From Boesenbergia rotunda (Eukaryota > Streptophyta > Magnoliopsida > Zingiberales > Zingiberaceae): 64,000 bases of DNA. Below are positions 11,338 through 23,090 of the stretch, in pieces. A program made the translations under genes and the position numbers. How positions within the stretch are numbered: the first letter of the stretch is position 1; each line of letters begins with the position of its first letter. The stretch lies in contig JAGFNQ010000284.1 of NCBI GenBank assembly GCA_024364735.1, positions 1 to 64,000 of the forward strand, written 5' to 3'. A model generated the notes under the pieces. It worked only from the letters and a program-made list of their open reading frames with translations. It was not told where the DNA came from and ran no database searches.

Positions 11338-12251
11338 AAGGCCTCAGTACTATTTTCTACATCTTGAACTTCTTCAAGATGGATTTTAATCCCACTAGTT
11401 CTTTTAGAAATAAACTCTCATTCTAGAAAAACATAATTTCTAGCGAAAAATACTTTGTCTTATGTAGGATTGTAAAAGTAATATCCCTTCATTTCCTTGG
11501 GATATCCTATAAAATAACACTTATCTGATTTGGGTTCTAGTTTTTCTGAGACATGACGTCGAACGTAAGTCTTATAACCCAAATCTTCATAAAAGTCATC
11601 TTGGGACTTTTCCCAGTCCATATTATATATGGTGTCTTTATGTGCTTTAGTTGAAACGTGGTTAAGTGTGCAAATACCCGTCTCTAGAGCAAATCCCCAA
11701 AAGGAAGTAGGATGATCTGTCTAATTCATCATTGATCGTACTATATCTAATAATGTACAATTCATCCTCTTGGATACACTATTCCACTGTGGTTTCCAAG
11801 TGGAGTGAGATGAGATATGATACCACACTCAGCCAGATGGTCACAAAACTCTTGGCTAAGGTATTTTCTATCTTGATCTAATCAAAGCATCTTAATAAAT
11901 TTGCCAAGTTGGATTTGTACTTCATTCTTGAATTTCCTCAAACTTTTCAAAAGATTCCATCTTATGTTTCATTAGATACACATAGTTGTATCTACTGACA
12001 TCATCAGTAAAAGTAATGAAGTACTGATAGCCTCCTCTAGCTGCTATATTGAAAGGGCTACAAACTTTAGTATGTATGAGTCCTAACAAGTTAGTCGCTC
12101 TTTCACCATGTCCACTAAAAGGAGGCTTTGTAATCTGATATCTGCCACTTTGTCACGATATTTTGAATCATATTGACATACTTTTTTATCTTCTCATGTG
12201 GCAATTTCATGTTTATATCACATTTCATAAGTTGCATATATATTTGGACTC
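11338..12251 (-). pseudogene. Decayed Copia integrase fragment G
   Basis: Minus-strand translation, with several frame changes and stops, shows the Copia integrase blocks LLGLIHTKVC, YFITFTDDVSRY, MKHKMESFEKF, PTSFWGFALETG, KLEPKSDKCYFIGYPKEMKGYYFY and ARNYVFLE. No RT or gag is attached. It has no detectable ends of its own; the B-type LTR at 10838-11337 abuts it on the left, and B inserted just to its right. Too decayed to place in a clade beyond Tork-like Copia. Confidence 0.75.
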
Positions 12252-12359
12252 AATGTAATTTATCATTAATTTATGATATTTGATGCTAATTATTCTGGAA
12301 GTGAACGACGTGGATGATAGGTCACCATGGTGTAGCCTTGAGCGATGATGCAGGAGGAT
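12252..12359. other. Unassigned flank of element B
   Basis: About 108 bp of AT-rich sequence between the integrase fragment and B's target duplication. No ORF or repeat is recognised. It must be contiguous with 35125 onward before B inserted, so it may belong to element F or its host. Confidence 0.4.
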
Positions 12360-13140
12360 ATTTGTGTAAGATGTGTATACTGAAAGACATGACTTTTATA
12401 TATGAACATCTTTATTATGAAAACAGAATCACAACTACACTAGGTTCCTGTTTACATTAGTACATGCATGAAGTCCAATACTAAGCGTTGTACATAACAT
12501 GATGTGTGGTGACACACGGAAGATCGTGTTTTCAGTTCCCTGCCTAGTATAAGTAGAGGCTCACAACCGAGATGGAATTGGACAACCCATCGGGATGGTT
12601 GTAGTGTAATTAGGTATGGTTGGTCTTGACCAAAGAATTACACTAGTGTGCTTTGAGTACATTGAGCAGGACCAAAACCCGAGGTTATCCAATTTGTACT
12701 GACTCAATAATTGGATAGGACCTCAGTTTATATTATCGAGTACGATCTCTTAATCCCGAAATAATAATGTGCATATATTATTAATTATTATTTCTTTAAT
12801 TTACCAAAGGGCGAGATCTATTCTGTTAGATCGATAGGTCCGGGAAGTTGGGAGACAATATTAATAATATGATGTGCCATTGATTATTGACGAAATTCGT
12901 GTCCTGGTTAGTCAGGATGATGATGCCCCCTTGATGAGCTCAAAAGGTTCATCGTGCTAAACCCTGCAGGTGGATTTGATCCGGCACGATGATAAGGTTG
13001 AGTGGTACTAATCAAGGATCCAGGAGTTAATTAATTTAAATTGTCAGTAATTTAATTAATTAACGGGCGTTCAAGATCTTAAATACGGGAGGATGGACAA
13101 CTCGTAATATATGGAGCCCATATGAAAATATGGGGGTTGG

Positions 13141-16100
13141 TGTAACGCCCGCCCCTTACCGTTAGGCGGCACGTTACCTTTAACCCTTTTTTTTCTTACT
13201 TACTTATATCATTACGTATGAATCTAACATTGCAGCTGAAATGAAACATAACTAAAAGCATATGCAACGATAAGGAAGTAATAACATCATATAACATCTA
13301 ATAGCACCCATACTTAAATAAACTCCAAAAGAACTAGCAAGTATCATGCATAAAGTAGCAACATATGTCTTATTAGAAATAAGAACTAAGTCTATAGATG
13401 ACACTAAAGTGGATCGATCAGTCAAGTCACACCACACACATTAGCCCTTCCTGCAGCTTCCCTTTCTTTAGTAATTTCTATGTTGATCTGCAACATAAGC
13501 AAACAAACTATAAGTATGAAACTTAGTAAGCTCTTTCCTACTCACTAAATCCATACGTCACATGCATTTGAGAGACATATAACATCTTATGCATAGCATA
13601 AAAATACATAAGGCATATAAACATATGAAGGCATATAAACATAGAACATATGCATTGTAAAAACATTTAGGATGCTCTTTAGAAAACATAGTAAATAATA
13701 CTTTAAAATCATATACATCATCTTCTTTGGGGTCCCCGGCTTTGTACCCATTCTTTCTTTTGCGCGCATACCCCTATGTAGGATGCGAGGTAGCTAATCC
13801 CGACCTACAGGGGTCTACATTCTAGGCTTACTATCTTTCAGCCTAGGGACAGCTTCGGTAGTCCAGAACCATAGATCTTTTTCAAGACCCGGTACAAGCC
13901 ATTCTTTAAAGTAAAATACATATATGCATTCTTTTCTTTTCTTTCTTTCTTTCATATAGAACATGCATTCCTTTCTTTCCTTCTTTCTTTCATGTTGCAT
14001 GTACTATAGACATTCAATCATTCATAACCATAAGCATACTTTCATATATAGAACATGCATTCTTTCTTTTTCATTCTTTCTTTCATATTGCACGTACTAT
14101 AGGCATTCAATCATTCATAAACATAGGCATACTTTCATGGCATAATCATTAGCATAAATAGCAAGACATGGAAGGACCTTTCTTTTAACACATGTAAGTG
14201 AAGCAACCATCATGCTAGTTTCATCAATACATCATACATATAACATGCTTGTCTTAATCAAGGCAATATGTTAGTTTAATCTTTCTTTTCTCATCTTAAT
14301 ACATGCTGGACGAAACTTCATAGCAAGGATATCATAGCATAAAACCCACATAACATTGGAATAAAGGCATACATTACATAAGAGGTCATTTACAAGTACA
14401 CTGGTAGTCTAGACTTCACTAAACCCTAGTTTAGGTGCATAAATTGTACTTAAACTTATTCTTAGCCTTTATTCTAGTAATTGGCCAAAATTCACAGCAT
14501 GGATAACATAGTATAAAAGTCATATAATCTTGGAAATAAAAACATACGTTACACATGGAATCATATACAAGCACAAGGGTAGTCTAGGCTTCATTGAACA
14601 CTAGTTTAGGTGCATATTTTGTGCTTGAGCTTATTTTTAACCCTTATCCCAGTATTTGTCCGAAATTCACAGCTAGATAACATGGCATGAAAGTTCATAT
14701 AACATGTAAACAAAAACATATTTTACCATTAAGGTCATATACAAGCATAAAGGTAGTCTAGGCTTCATTAAACACTAGTTTAGGGGCATGCTTTGTACTC
14801 GAGCCTATTCTTAACCCTTATTCTTGTAATTTGTCGAAACTCACAGTAGGGATTTCATAGCATAATCATTCACATAACATGGGAATAAAAGTATATTTTT
14901 CATAAGAATTCATTTACAAGTGCAAAAGTAGTTTGTACTTCACCAAACACTAGTCTAGGTGTATGATCTAGAGTTCTACTTGGATTATCATGCATATGGG
15001 TACATGTAACATTTTTCTAAACATCAATACATAGAATGAAGCATGAGTTTAGGCTCAAACAACTTAGATAAGGTACTGACCCTAAGGTATAAATTATTTT
15101 CATCATGAAATAAAACACCCAATCACATGCATATCACTTGATTTAACTATAACTTCATGAAGGTCTATAAAAATCTGTTTTAAGGCATAATTTAAGGTCC
15201 CTTGGCCGAATGTTACAGGGGTCCCTTAGCATAGATTCCACCAAATTTCTTGGCCTAAAACATTTATATAGCAAGGAAACAATCATTAGAACAATAGCCT
15301 ACTTCATGCATCAACATTTATCCATTTCATGACTAGGCCGAATTCTTCCAAGTCCTTTACATCATGGAGGGCATTCAAACACCATGTATCCATCGTATAT
15401 TCATTATAAAAATGTAGTAACAATTTCATGGACTCTTCCTTTAAGTTTTGGACATAGAAAAGGGGGGTACCCCTTTATGGCCAAAACTTCCCTCAAGGTT
15501 TTCTTCCCTTTTCTTTCACCCAACATCACAAGCAAACATAAAAATCATAAAAAAAAATACATAAAAAGCCATTATGTTGCAGGTGAGGGAGTCTTATCAC
15601 TTGTGCTTATGTTCCCAAAAGATCTCCAAATTTTGGAGAAGAAAGGACCTCTTAAACTCTAGCAATCCTCTTGTTCTTCTCTTCTTTTCTTCTTTCGGTT
15701 TCTCTAGGTTTGTGATTCGGTTTTGGGCTGCAAGGGGCTCTAGAATTTCGGTGAGGGAGAGGAGGAAGGAGAAGAGTTTGGTGGAGAGAAAAGGGAAAGG
15801 TTTCTTGGTCGAAATGTATTAGGCATTTCCTCCTCTTCATGGCCTTTTATGATGAGTAAAGAGGCAAGCACCTCTTTAATGGTGTCTCTTCAATTTTTTT
15901 GTGTCTCTTCATCTTCTTTCCCACTTATCTACAATTCCCCATCCTCTTCTAATAGCACTCCCTTGCTAGGTGAATTGGTTACATGAATATTCTTAAGGCT
16001 TTGCTTTCCTTTGAGGTCCAAGGTTCAATCCTTGGCACCTCCTTTTCTTTTTGCTTTCTTTTCCTTTTTATTTTCTTCAAGCCCATGTAACCAAAGCCCA

Positions 16101-16348
16101 ACAAGAGAATGCTACCCATTTAGTTCATACACATGCATATTCATATCATTATTCATTCATTCATGTGCATGATGTCAAGCATAGTATTAATGTAGCATAT
16201 AAACATAATTATCGCACCCATTCACCATATATCAAGAAGGTGCTTAATATCTTCTTTATTCGAAATTTCCCCCTTTAAATTCATAATTTTTTTCTTGGCC
16301 ACATGTTCAATTATTACATCATTCTAGAGGGAAATTTGGGCCGTTACA
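13141..16348 (-). repeat. Solo LTR 1, Gypsy-like family, 3208 bp
   Basis: Ends are TGTAACGCCC (13141) and GGGCCGTTACA (16348), with a 5-bp duplication GTTGG on both sides (13136-13140, 16349-16353). It interrupts the B LTR precisely. It has no ORF, primer site or purine tract, so it is a single LTR. It aligns in reverse with solo LTR 2 (44775-48178), for example the 'TTCAATCCTTGGCACC' and 'TGCAGGTGAGGGAGTC' segments. Long LTRs starting TGTAACG are usual in Ty3/Gypsy chromoviruses such as Tekay/Del; the clade is inferred. Confidence 0.85.
14370..14990. repeat. About 176-bp tandem repeat, 4 units, in solo LTR 1
   Basis: Units begin near 14372, 14550, 14726 and 14897 and share TCATxTACAAGxxxAxxGGTAGTCTAG followed by CACTAGTTTAGG. 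A second short duplication (CATGCATTC..CATTCAATCATTCATAA) lies at about 13945-14130. Confidence 0.75.
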
Positions 16349-16464
16349 GTTGGTGAGGAAGTTCAATTAAGATCTTTTAGTGGAATGAATCTTAATTAAT
16401 GGATCGGGTTTAGATCCGTTAGTGGGCCACGAACCAACTCCTCCTCTTGGTCCCTACCCTAGCC

Positions 16465-16473
16465 CTATAAATA
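16465..16473 (+). promoter_or_regulatory. Probable TATA box in B 5' LTR
   Basis: CTATAAATA within AGCCCTATAAATAACCC. The same word is at 34133-34141 in the 3' LTR, and a CTATATATAC variant at 10197. A pyrimidine-rich stretch (CTCTCCTCTCATCTCTC) follows, as expected of the start of R. Confidence 0.6.
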
Positions 16474-17434
16474 ACCCTATGAGATCAAGAAACCAAGGCT
16501 TAATCCAAGAGTTGATACCCTAGGCATCTCTCCTCTCATCTCTCTCTCTCCTATGGCTTGTGGCTGGCACAAGGAAGAGGAGTTCCTCTTCTTTTCTTCC
16601 TCCTCCCACCACTATCTCTCGACCAAGGACTGCAAAGACAAGGGAGAGGTGCCCTCTCCCTTTTGTTGTGATCGACGGCGAGAGAGGAGTGGCCGGCGGG
16701 CGGTGGAGGGCGACGCAAGTGGAGGTTGCGGCGGCGCCGCAAGGGAGAAGGAGGAGGGTTTCGGCCAGTTTGGGTAAGGAAGAAGGTTCATTATTTCCTT
16801 CTTCTTCTTCACCTTCCTCACGAGGTGGGTTGCTGGTCCAGAGGGCAGTAGGCGACTCCTACGGTTGGCGGCGCAAAGGGAGAGGAGAGAAGGGTCGGTG
16901 GCTAGGGAAACCCTAGTTTGGGTTTTTCCTTTTTCGGCCAAGGTGAGAAGAAGAGCTCTTTTGGAGGCCTCGGTGATCTCGGTTCACGGTAGATCATCGC
17001 CCACACAACGTCCGCGAAGGGAGGGACATAAGGTAGAAGACCGCGAGATGATCGGGAAGGTATATCTTTCCATGTGCTCTTTTGATTAACCTTATGTCGA
17101 TTATTTGCTTGTCTTGTTTGTCTTGTCATTTTATGTTTAATAATTTATTATTTTGATTCTAAATCTTAATGAATAAATTGTTAACTGGACCCCGATCATA
17201 AACACAAAAGGCGGTGATCAACTAGTCACCTTTTCCGCGGTCGAACGGTCAAGCAAATTACAAGGCCGATTTTGGTAATTGGCTAAGTTGTAATTTGGAT
17301 AGTTCAATACGGCACGAGATGGTCGATGGGAGACGGGTCTCCACTCGGATTAATTTTTAGTCCGTAGACGTGGAGAGGTTTCAGAGATTGACCAGGTATT
17401 CACTAAGGAAACCCGCCAAGCAATACCCTACAAT

Positions 17435-17446
17435 TGGTATCAAAGC
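17435..17446 (+). other. Primer binding site of element B
   Basis: TGGTATCAAAGC, two bases after the LTR. It matches initiator-Met tRNA complement (TGGTATCAGAGC) with one G-to-A change, probably decay. The 17447-17685 leader that follows has no other feature I can name. Confidence 0.85.
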
Positions 17447-17703
17447 TAAGGTTTCCGGCTTTATGTGTTTAGGATTGGTTAATTTTTTGCAATTTTCATA
17501 CATTTTATTTTGCTAGATGATGCGTGGATGTGCGTAGGCTAACTTTGTGTTACAGGCACGAGATTCCAACTTCATGGCCAAATATGTCTGGTGTGATTGA
17601 TTTGCGAATTTTTTGTAATTAATTCATCCTTGGGGTTGACGAGGCTAGGTATTTAATTTTTGTAATTAAATACGGTACATATTTACACTACTAGAATTTT
17701 TGC

Positions 17704-17985
17704 ATTCAACAACACATAATCGACAACGGTTTTTTGATAAAGTGTTATCTTATGTCAATTTAACAACAGTTTTAGTATTAACCGTTGTTGTTGTTGGTCT
17801 GTATACGTAAAAAGACAACAGTAATAACAAAATGTTGTCGTATGTATACTCAACGAGAACAGTTATAAAATAACTGTTGTCTATAGGCGGGATTTACAAC
17901 AACTGATGTGATAAACTGTTGTCTATTATGACAATAGACAACAGTTATATTAAACTGTTGTTGTTGTATTGTTGTGCTGTTCAAG
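17704..17985. repeat. Left subterminal repeat array of the CACTA element
   Basis: Repeated GACAACAGT / ACTGTTGT words in both orientations, for example around 17811-17822, 17867-17880 and 17936-17958. Such arrays bind the CACTA transposase. Confidence 0.8.
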
Positions 17986-18119
17986 CAATAAACAAAATCA
18001 ACGGTGGATATCCAACTGCAAAAAAACAACGAACTATTGAATTCTCATTCTCTTATTTTTCGATCCTTAATCATCTTTTTTTCTCGTCGCACCACTATGT
18101 GAAAATCAAACATAGACTT

Positions 18120-18480
18120 CGCCACAAATTACTTCAGCGATTTCTTTTAATGAAGTAATACATACTAATCAACTTCAGTAATAAATTTGATGAAGTAAAT
18201 TTAATTTTAGACTTCATAGTTTAAAAATTGTGAGTCTCGCAGCCAATTTTATCTATGTTTTACTTCATAATAAATATTCGATGAATTAATAAGTTACAAT
18301 ATAAAATTCATAAGTTTGTATACCGAAGTAATAAGTTTGTATCAATTAAAATATTTTTTCCCTTAATAATAAATTAATCCCCGTGCGGATTTAATTGGAA
18401 GAGTTGGTTTTGAATTATTTTAGGATAAGTTTGATTTTTCGGAATATATATATATAAAAGGATAAGTTTAAATATATATA
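18120..18480. other. AT-rich interior of the CACTA element, possible promoter
   Basis: Short repeats of GAAGTAAT/TACTTCA (18120-18310) are followed by a long ATATATATA tract (18446-18484) just before a GC-rich stretch at 18490-18710. That arrangement resembles a plant core promoter and 5' UTR, possibly captured with a gene. No transcript evidence is available. Confidence 0.3.
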
Positions 18481-18814
18481 TAAATATCTCTGCCTGTGCC
18501 TTTTCGTTTTCATCCCCGTGCCCTAATCCACCCCCGTCGATGCCGCCTTCCCTTCTCTTCGTGCACGCGGATCGCCGCCGCCCACCACTGCCGGCGTCGA
18601 TCCTCTCCTCTGCCGCTTCCCCCTCGCACAACTTCCGTCAACTCGCCTCTTCGTCTCCAGCTCAAGCAACGCAGTTCACCGCTGCCTCTCTCAGGAGGTG
18701 GGTTAGAGTATGTCAACTATCTCTCTAAGTTTTCACAAAGTGATTCACACCATCCATCACCTTTAACTATCTCGACATTCACCTTTAGCTCTTTGTCTGG
18801 TTCCCCATCCCTAG

Positions 18815-18946
18815 CATCAAGGCTAACGAGGACTCGAAGACCATCCAGATCAATGTGGGCTTCCTCACCGAAATCTTTCCGCGGAAGCAGTTCAAGGATG
18901 CCCCTAATTGCTAGAAGATTCTGAAGAAGGCCTCCTACCAAATTTG
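18815..18946 (+). pseudogene. Unidentified captured exon-like segment 1
   Basis: A 132-nt stretch is bounded by an acceptor (CCCTAG|CATC) and a donor (TTTG|GTTAGT). Its frame uses G/C-ending codons typical of plant genes and encodes about 43 residues (including NVGFLTEIFPRKQF), but a TAG interrupts it at 18912-18914. I do not recognise the protein. It might share a source with exon-like segment 2 or be a separate capture. Confidence 0.45.
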
Positions 18947-19925
18947 GTTAGTTTTTGTCAGTGTTTTGATCCGAACTCTGGGTTTGGGATATGAAAATTT
19001 TCCCTATATTATCATTTTTTTTTCTATTGTTTAAACTAGAATCCTAATTCTAATTGAGTTGTCATAAATTCGATGAAACCGAGTATATTTTACTATTTTA
19101 TCTGATTCAGCTTTGTTTGTGTTTGATTTAATTGGTTTCACACCTATTCCTTTTTTTTTACTTTTTTTAAGACTAGTTTTTTCCCCTTAGGAATAGTTTT
19201 TTTGTTTCCATTTTCCATTCTACAAAAGCAAATGATTTGTCTCAAAAATAAATGGAAATTGGCTGAGTTTAATGCTTGTTTTGTTAAATTATTGTTATGG
19301 ATGATGATTTGTAAAAGTCCTATAAATCAAAATGACCAAAAGATTATGATGGTAATTAATCCGCATGAATATGTATTATTCTACTTATTGATCTAGAACA
19401 TATTGTGTACCTTACTCAAATACATTAACATCTTAACTATTATTTTTCAATTTTTGAATTTGCTTCTCAATTTTAATCTGACCCAATTTAAGCGGTTGAT
19501 TACCTTTTCCACAAAAATTCTATTATGTTTCAAATGAACATTTCTTTAGCTACCAAAAGGAAATGAATCCTAGTCGCAGGGAACCATAAAGAAACTACAG
19601 ATGTTTGAATAACTCATTCCGAGTGTACCAATAAGATATGATTTTGCAAGAGGTTTGTAGGTTTTTTGATTTGATTGATCTGAAACTTCATAGTGAATAT
19701 ATAGTCTAATGCCCAAAGACGACAATTATCTATTACATGAACAATTTTTAAAGAAGATTAACTTTATATTGTATGTTCTTGATTAATAATGTTCAGTTTA
19801 ACTTTACATATAAGCATTGATATATTTTACTATTGTATGTTTTTCTTTTGTACATTTATTAAATTTTATCTAATATTTGTTATAACCTTGTATAATTATT
19901 AAGATAATATTTATGATTTTCATAG

Positions 19926-20069
19926 ATCAAAATAGTTGAAAACATGATTTCTTCAAATGACTCTACTGTTTCCCTATTTCATATAGATACAGAAGGTAGA
20001 AACGCTCTCAATGTTCAATGGTATGTTAAAGACATAATTGGTACTGGTGCTCTTGGTTTGTTCCTTGAG
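19926..20069 (+). pseudogene. Unidentified captured exon-like segment 2
   Basis: Exactly 144 nt (48 codons, phase 0) between TTTTCATAG and GAG|GTACAT. The frame is open and includes SLFHIDTEGRNALNVQWY. Both splice sites fit plant consensus. I do not recognise the family. It lies 0.6 kb upstream of the COX6b exons, but does not look like the acidic N-terminal region usual in plant COX6b. Confidence 0.5.
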
Positions 20070-20683
20070 GTACATGAACAATTCTTGTTTCCTTCATTCT
20101 TTACAGTTGATTTGGTTCTCAACTTCAGAATGATCTTTGTTTCTACTTTTTTGCATTTGCATGATTTCCAGGATCAAGTTTGACCAAAGAAGTGTGGTAT
20201 AATCTAAACTCCCATGCTTTGCTCTAGCTTAGTTTCTCCTCCTTCACAGTTTGAGAAGGTGAATTTATTCTTTCAGACTCTGATAGTATTATTTTTCAGA
20301 CTCTGATAGTATTGCTCTAGCTTTGCTTGACCCCCAAGGAGTCTTTCAGTCTCATATTTATTTGTTTCTTTTCATTAAGCTAAATTGAAAGCCTTGTCAT
20401 GCTTGAATTTGAAAGAAATCCATAAGGAGAGTATAAAACCTAGAATGTAGCAAATTATAACAATTACTCTGTAGTTTTAATTATCTAGTGCATGTGCACA
20501 TCCAACTCGGTTTGAAGTATCAATAATTTGTTGCCTGACATGTTTTCTAATTATCCTTAATCTTATAGCGTCTTCAATCTTCGGTTGAAAGATACACTTG
20601 TATTTAACACTTTTTTACTATTAATTATCATGTTTATTGGTTCAAGATAGTGACACTAATATTTAAGCAATTTCCCTTGTTAG

Positions 20684-21278
20684 TTTGAGTTGAAAACAAC
20701 ACCAGCTGATTTTCATTTTCCCACCACAAATCAAACCAAACACTGTTTCACTCGCTATATTGAGTTTCACAAGTATGTTTTACTAAACCAAATTGCCCAT
20801 ATGTATACTTTAACACGTCCCCATCAAACTTTGACTCTTTTTTTATTGATGTTGCACATGTAGGTGTGTGGCTGCTAAAGGTGAAGACTCTGGTGATTGC
20901 CAAAAGTTTGCCAAATACTATCGATCTCTCTGTCCAGCAGAATGGGTAACTTACCATACTTCTTGTTTTTTCTTATATTGCTACACCTCATCTATGTATA
21001 CTATTTCAACACTCGTTATGATCTATACACATATCCAATTTATCATTGTGCCCTTTTTTCTTCTGTGACTTACTTGATTACAAATTTTACCAGGTTATTT
21101 AAGTTACGACCATTGTCAACTAATGCATTTCCTGCAGAATATTTTTTTTAAATATTTTGTATGTTTTATGGTTCTAGAAGATTCTTCCTATCACAGCACG
21201 TCTTCTCCTTGTTTTCTTAATCAGATTAGGAAATGGAACGAGCAAAGAGATAATGGCACATTTCCAGGTCCTCTCTAA
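20684..21278 (+). pseudogene. COX6B: Captured C-terminal COX6b fragment (three exons)
   Basis: Three exons at 20684-20772 (89 nt), 20864-20945 (82 nt) and 21225-21278 (54 nt) join in frame with GT-AG introns: donors AA|GTATGT and TGG|GTAACT, acceptors TGTAG|G and AATCAG|A. They encode the CHCH domain of cytochrome c oxidase subunit 6b, a small intermembrane-space protein of complex IV. The twin cysteine motif is complete: a CX9C (HCFTRYIEFHKC) and a CX10C (CQKFAKYYRSLC). The end NGTFPGPL plus stop is typical of plant COX6b. No lesion is seen in these 75 codons. The N-terminal exon was not found, so this is a partial capture, expressed or not unknown. The minus-strand ORF at 20748-20957 is its shadow. 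Confidence 0.9.
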
Positions 21279-22504
21279 TCAGCACAAGCACGACAAAACT
21301 CAATTGTTGTTTTCCTTTGAAGGAATTGAAATGATGTTCTAAATTTAGTAATTTCCCATCTGATTTTAATTATCGATGCAAAATCATATCTATTTTGATG
21401 CTCTTAGTTCTTTGTATTATTAATAAGTGGATGAACAGATATCCTTTTAATGCTGTGGTCTAAAACCTGCAGAAACTTGATATTTAGTTGCTTTCTTGCA
21501 TCTCTACTTGAATTTGCAGCCTAGCCTTTCAAGTGTTCTCATTTAAGGAGGATAAACTGATCACCACTACAGATCACTGAACTCATCACTAGGAATTTAT
21601 CTTTTCAACAAGCTGCATTTACTACTAGATACGATTCAACTCAAATACCATATTACTGGAAATAGTAGTGGACAGACTGAATTTGACATGACTAATTATA
21701 TGATCGTATGAAATTAACATAAATATAAACATATTCATCCAATAGAAATTCCTTCAATACATTTTTTTTCAATATATTTTGGAGCTTCAGCAGTTCTGCC
21801 TAGCATCCCTGATTGGATGCAATTCTTCAATATATTTTTTTATTTGCCTAAACAGACACATTTTGTGATTCAGAATATGATTCTGAATCACAAACAATCA
21901 ATCAAGAATATGTGTCAGATATTTAATATGGTCGTCTGAGTATTTTTCTTGAAAAGTGGTTGCAAGGCTGTAAATGTCTAGATAAGCGAAGCTAGCAGTT
22001 TTCTTATAATTGCAAGTGCTGATACATGCATATCTTTTTTGTTTGTTTGTTTGTTAGTTTGTTATTTTTGGTGTTTGTTGATGCATATCTTCATGGATCA
22101 TTTTTTATTGGACATATGCATTTAATAGAATAACTAATTAGAGTGTTTATTCTCTTTTTTCCAGCTGCAGGGACTTGTTCGTGATCATGTTCGAAGACCA
22201 TTAATCTGACCTTCCAAGCTATAATTTTTGTGATTTGAACTTCATTGTAAGTTTAGTTGGGTCAGAATTATATATAATTTGAACTCTTGTAATTTGGGTC
22301 AGAAGATACTTTAGTGGTTTCGTCTGTAGAAAGGTTTTTGGACAGAAGATACTTTTGTGGTTTCGTCTGTAGAAAGGTTGTGGTGGATCTTTATTGTAAA
22401 TATGTTGACGATGTTTGATATATATAGTTTTTGTTTCGAGGTTAAATTATTGCCTTTTAATTGAAAATATAATGGAAATATCTTTGTTGTCAAATTGGTA
22501 TGAA
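21279..22504. other. CACTA interior downstream of the COX6b exons
   Basis: AT-rich, without a long ORF. It probably includes the COX6b 3' flank. A possible 3'-terminal exon starts after TTTTTTCCAG at about 22164 (CTGCAGGGACTTGTTCG...), and a 50-bp near-duplication containing GTGGTTTCGTCTGTAGAAAGG lies at about 22300-22380. Confidence 0.4.
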
Positions 22505-22995
22505 ACTGTTGTGGAACAGTACAAACACACAACAGGTTTTTTTAAAGCTAAACTATTGTTGTAGATAAACGACAACAGTGCTATATAGGTAAAACTGTTA
22601 TTGAATAATAGAAGACAATGGTGAATATGTTATATGACAACAGTGATAAATTGTTGTCGTTGATATACGACAACACAGTGATAAAACTGTTGTCGAATAT
22701 AATAAAAGACAACGGTGAATATGGCATACGACAACGGTGATAAACTGTTGTTATTGATATACGACAACGGTTATAAAACTGTTGTCGAATATAATAAAAG
22801 ACAACAGTGAAAAACTGTTGTGAAAATGTTGTCGAATGTGATATACGACAACAGTGGAAAACTGTTGTCAAACTGTTGTCGTAGACCAAAACGACAACAG
22901 TGATTCACTGTTGTCGTAGACCCCCCTTTTAATAACATGGCCTTTAACAACAGTGGTATTTGGCATACGACAACAGTGATTCACTGTTGTTGAAT
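22505..22995. repeat. Right subterminal repeat array of the CACTA element
   Basis: Dense alternating ACTGTTGTCG and ACGACAACAGTG words, more than 15 copies over about 490 bp, in both orientations. Much richer than the left array. Confidence 0.85.
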
Positions 22996-23013
22996 GCATT
23001 TTTTCTAGTAGTG

Positions 23014-23090
23014 TTAGTCGAGTTTTTTATTTACAGTTGATCTAGATTTCATGTACACTCGTTTGTGGAGTATAGGATCAATGATGTAAA
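23014..23090 (+). other. Short remaining piece of B leader
   Basis: Sequence between the CACTA right duplication and the LTR of element C. Together with 17447-17685 it is all that is left of B's 5' internal region; B gag and protease are absent from the window. Confidence 0.6.

Larger units (their letters stand above)
12365..17432 (+). repeat. 5' LTR of element B, split by a solo LTR
   Basis: Matches 33294-35119 on both sides of the 13141-16348 insertion. Without that insertion and its duplicated GTTGG it is about 1855 bp. It ends CCCTACA at 17432, followed by the primer site. The short ORFs at 16553-17129 are LTR sequence that recurs at 34145-34631. Confidence 0.92.
17686..23013. mobile_element. 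Non-autonomous CACTA (En/Spm) transposon carrying gene fragments
   Basis: Terminal inverted repeats start CACTACTAGAA at 17686 and end TTCTAGTAGTG at 23013; the match continues through TGCATTCAACAACA, about 28 bp with a few mismatches. A 3-bp target duplication TTA flanks it (17683-17685, 23014-23016), as CACTA elements make. Subterminal arrays of GACAACAGT/ACTGTTGTC lie at both ends. No transposase ORF is visible in 5.3 kb, so it depends on another element. The interior holds spliced plant exons (COX6b and two unidentified), making this a Pack-CACTA. Confidence 0.93.

Noticed and set aside
13141..16348. Possible DNA transposon with TGTAACG inverted ends
   Set aside because: TG..CA ends, a 5-bp duplication, no longer inverted repeat and alignment to two other LTR-like units fit a solo LTR better.
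16553..17129. Overlapping ORFs on both strands
   Set aside because: The same set recurs at 34145-34631 in the other LTR of B; GC-rich LTR sequence opens all frames.
18496..18924. GC-rich ORF of 142 codons in the CACTA element
   Set aside because: Its composition is low-complexity Pro/Ser/Arg, it competes with ORFs on the other strand and frame, and it crosses a predicted splice acceptor. More likely promoter/UTR plus captured exon.
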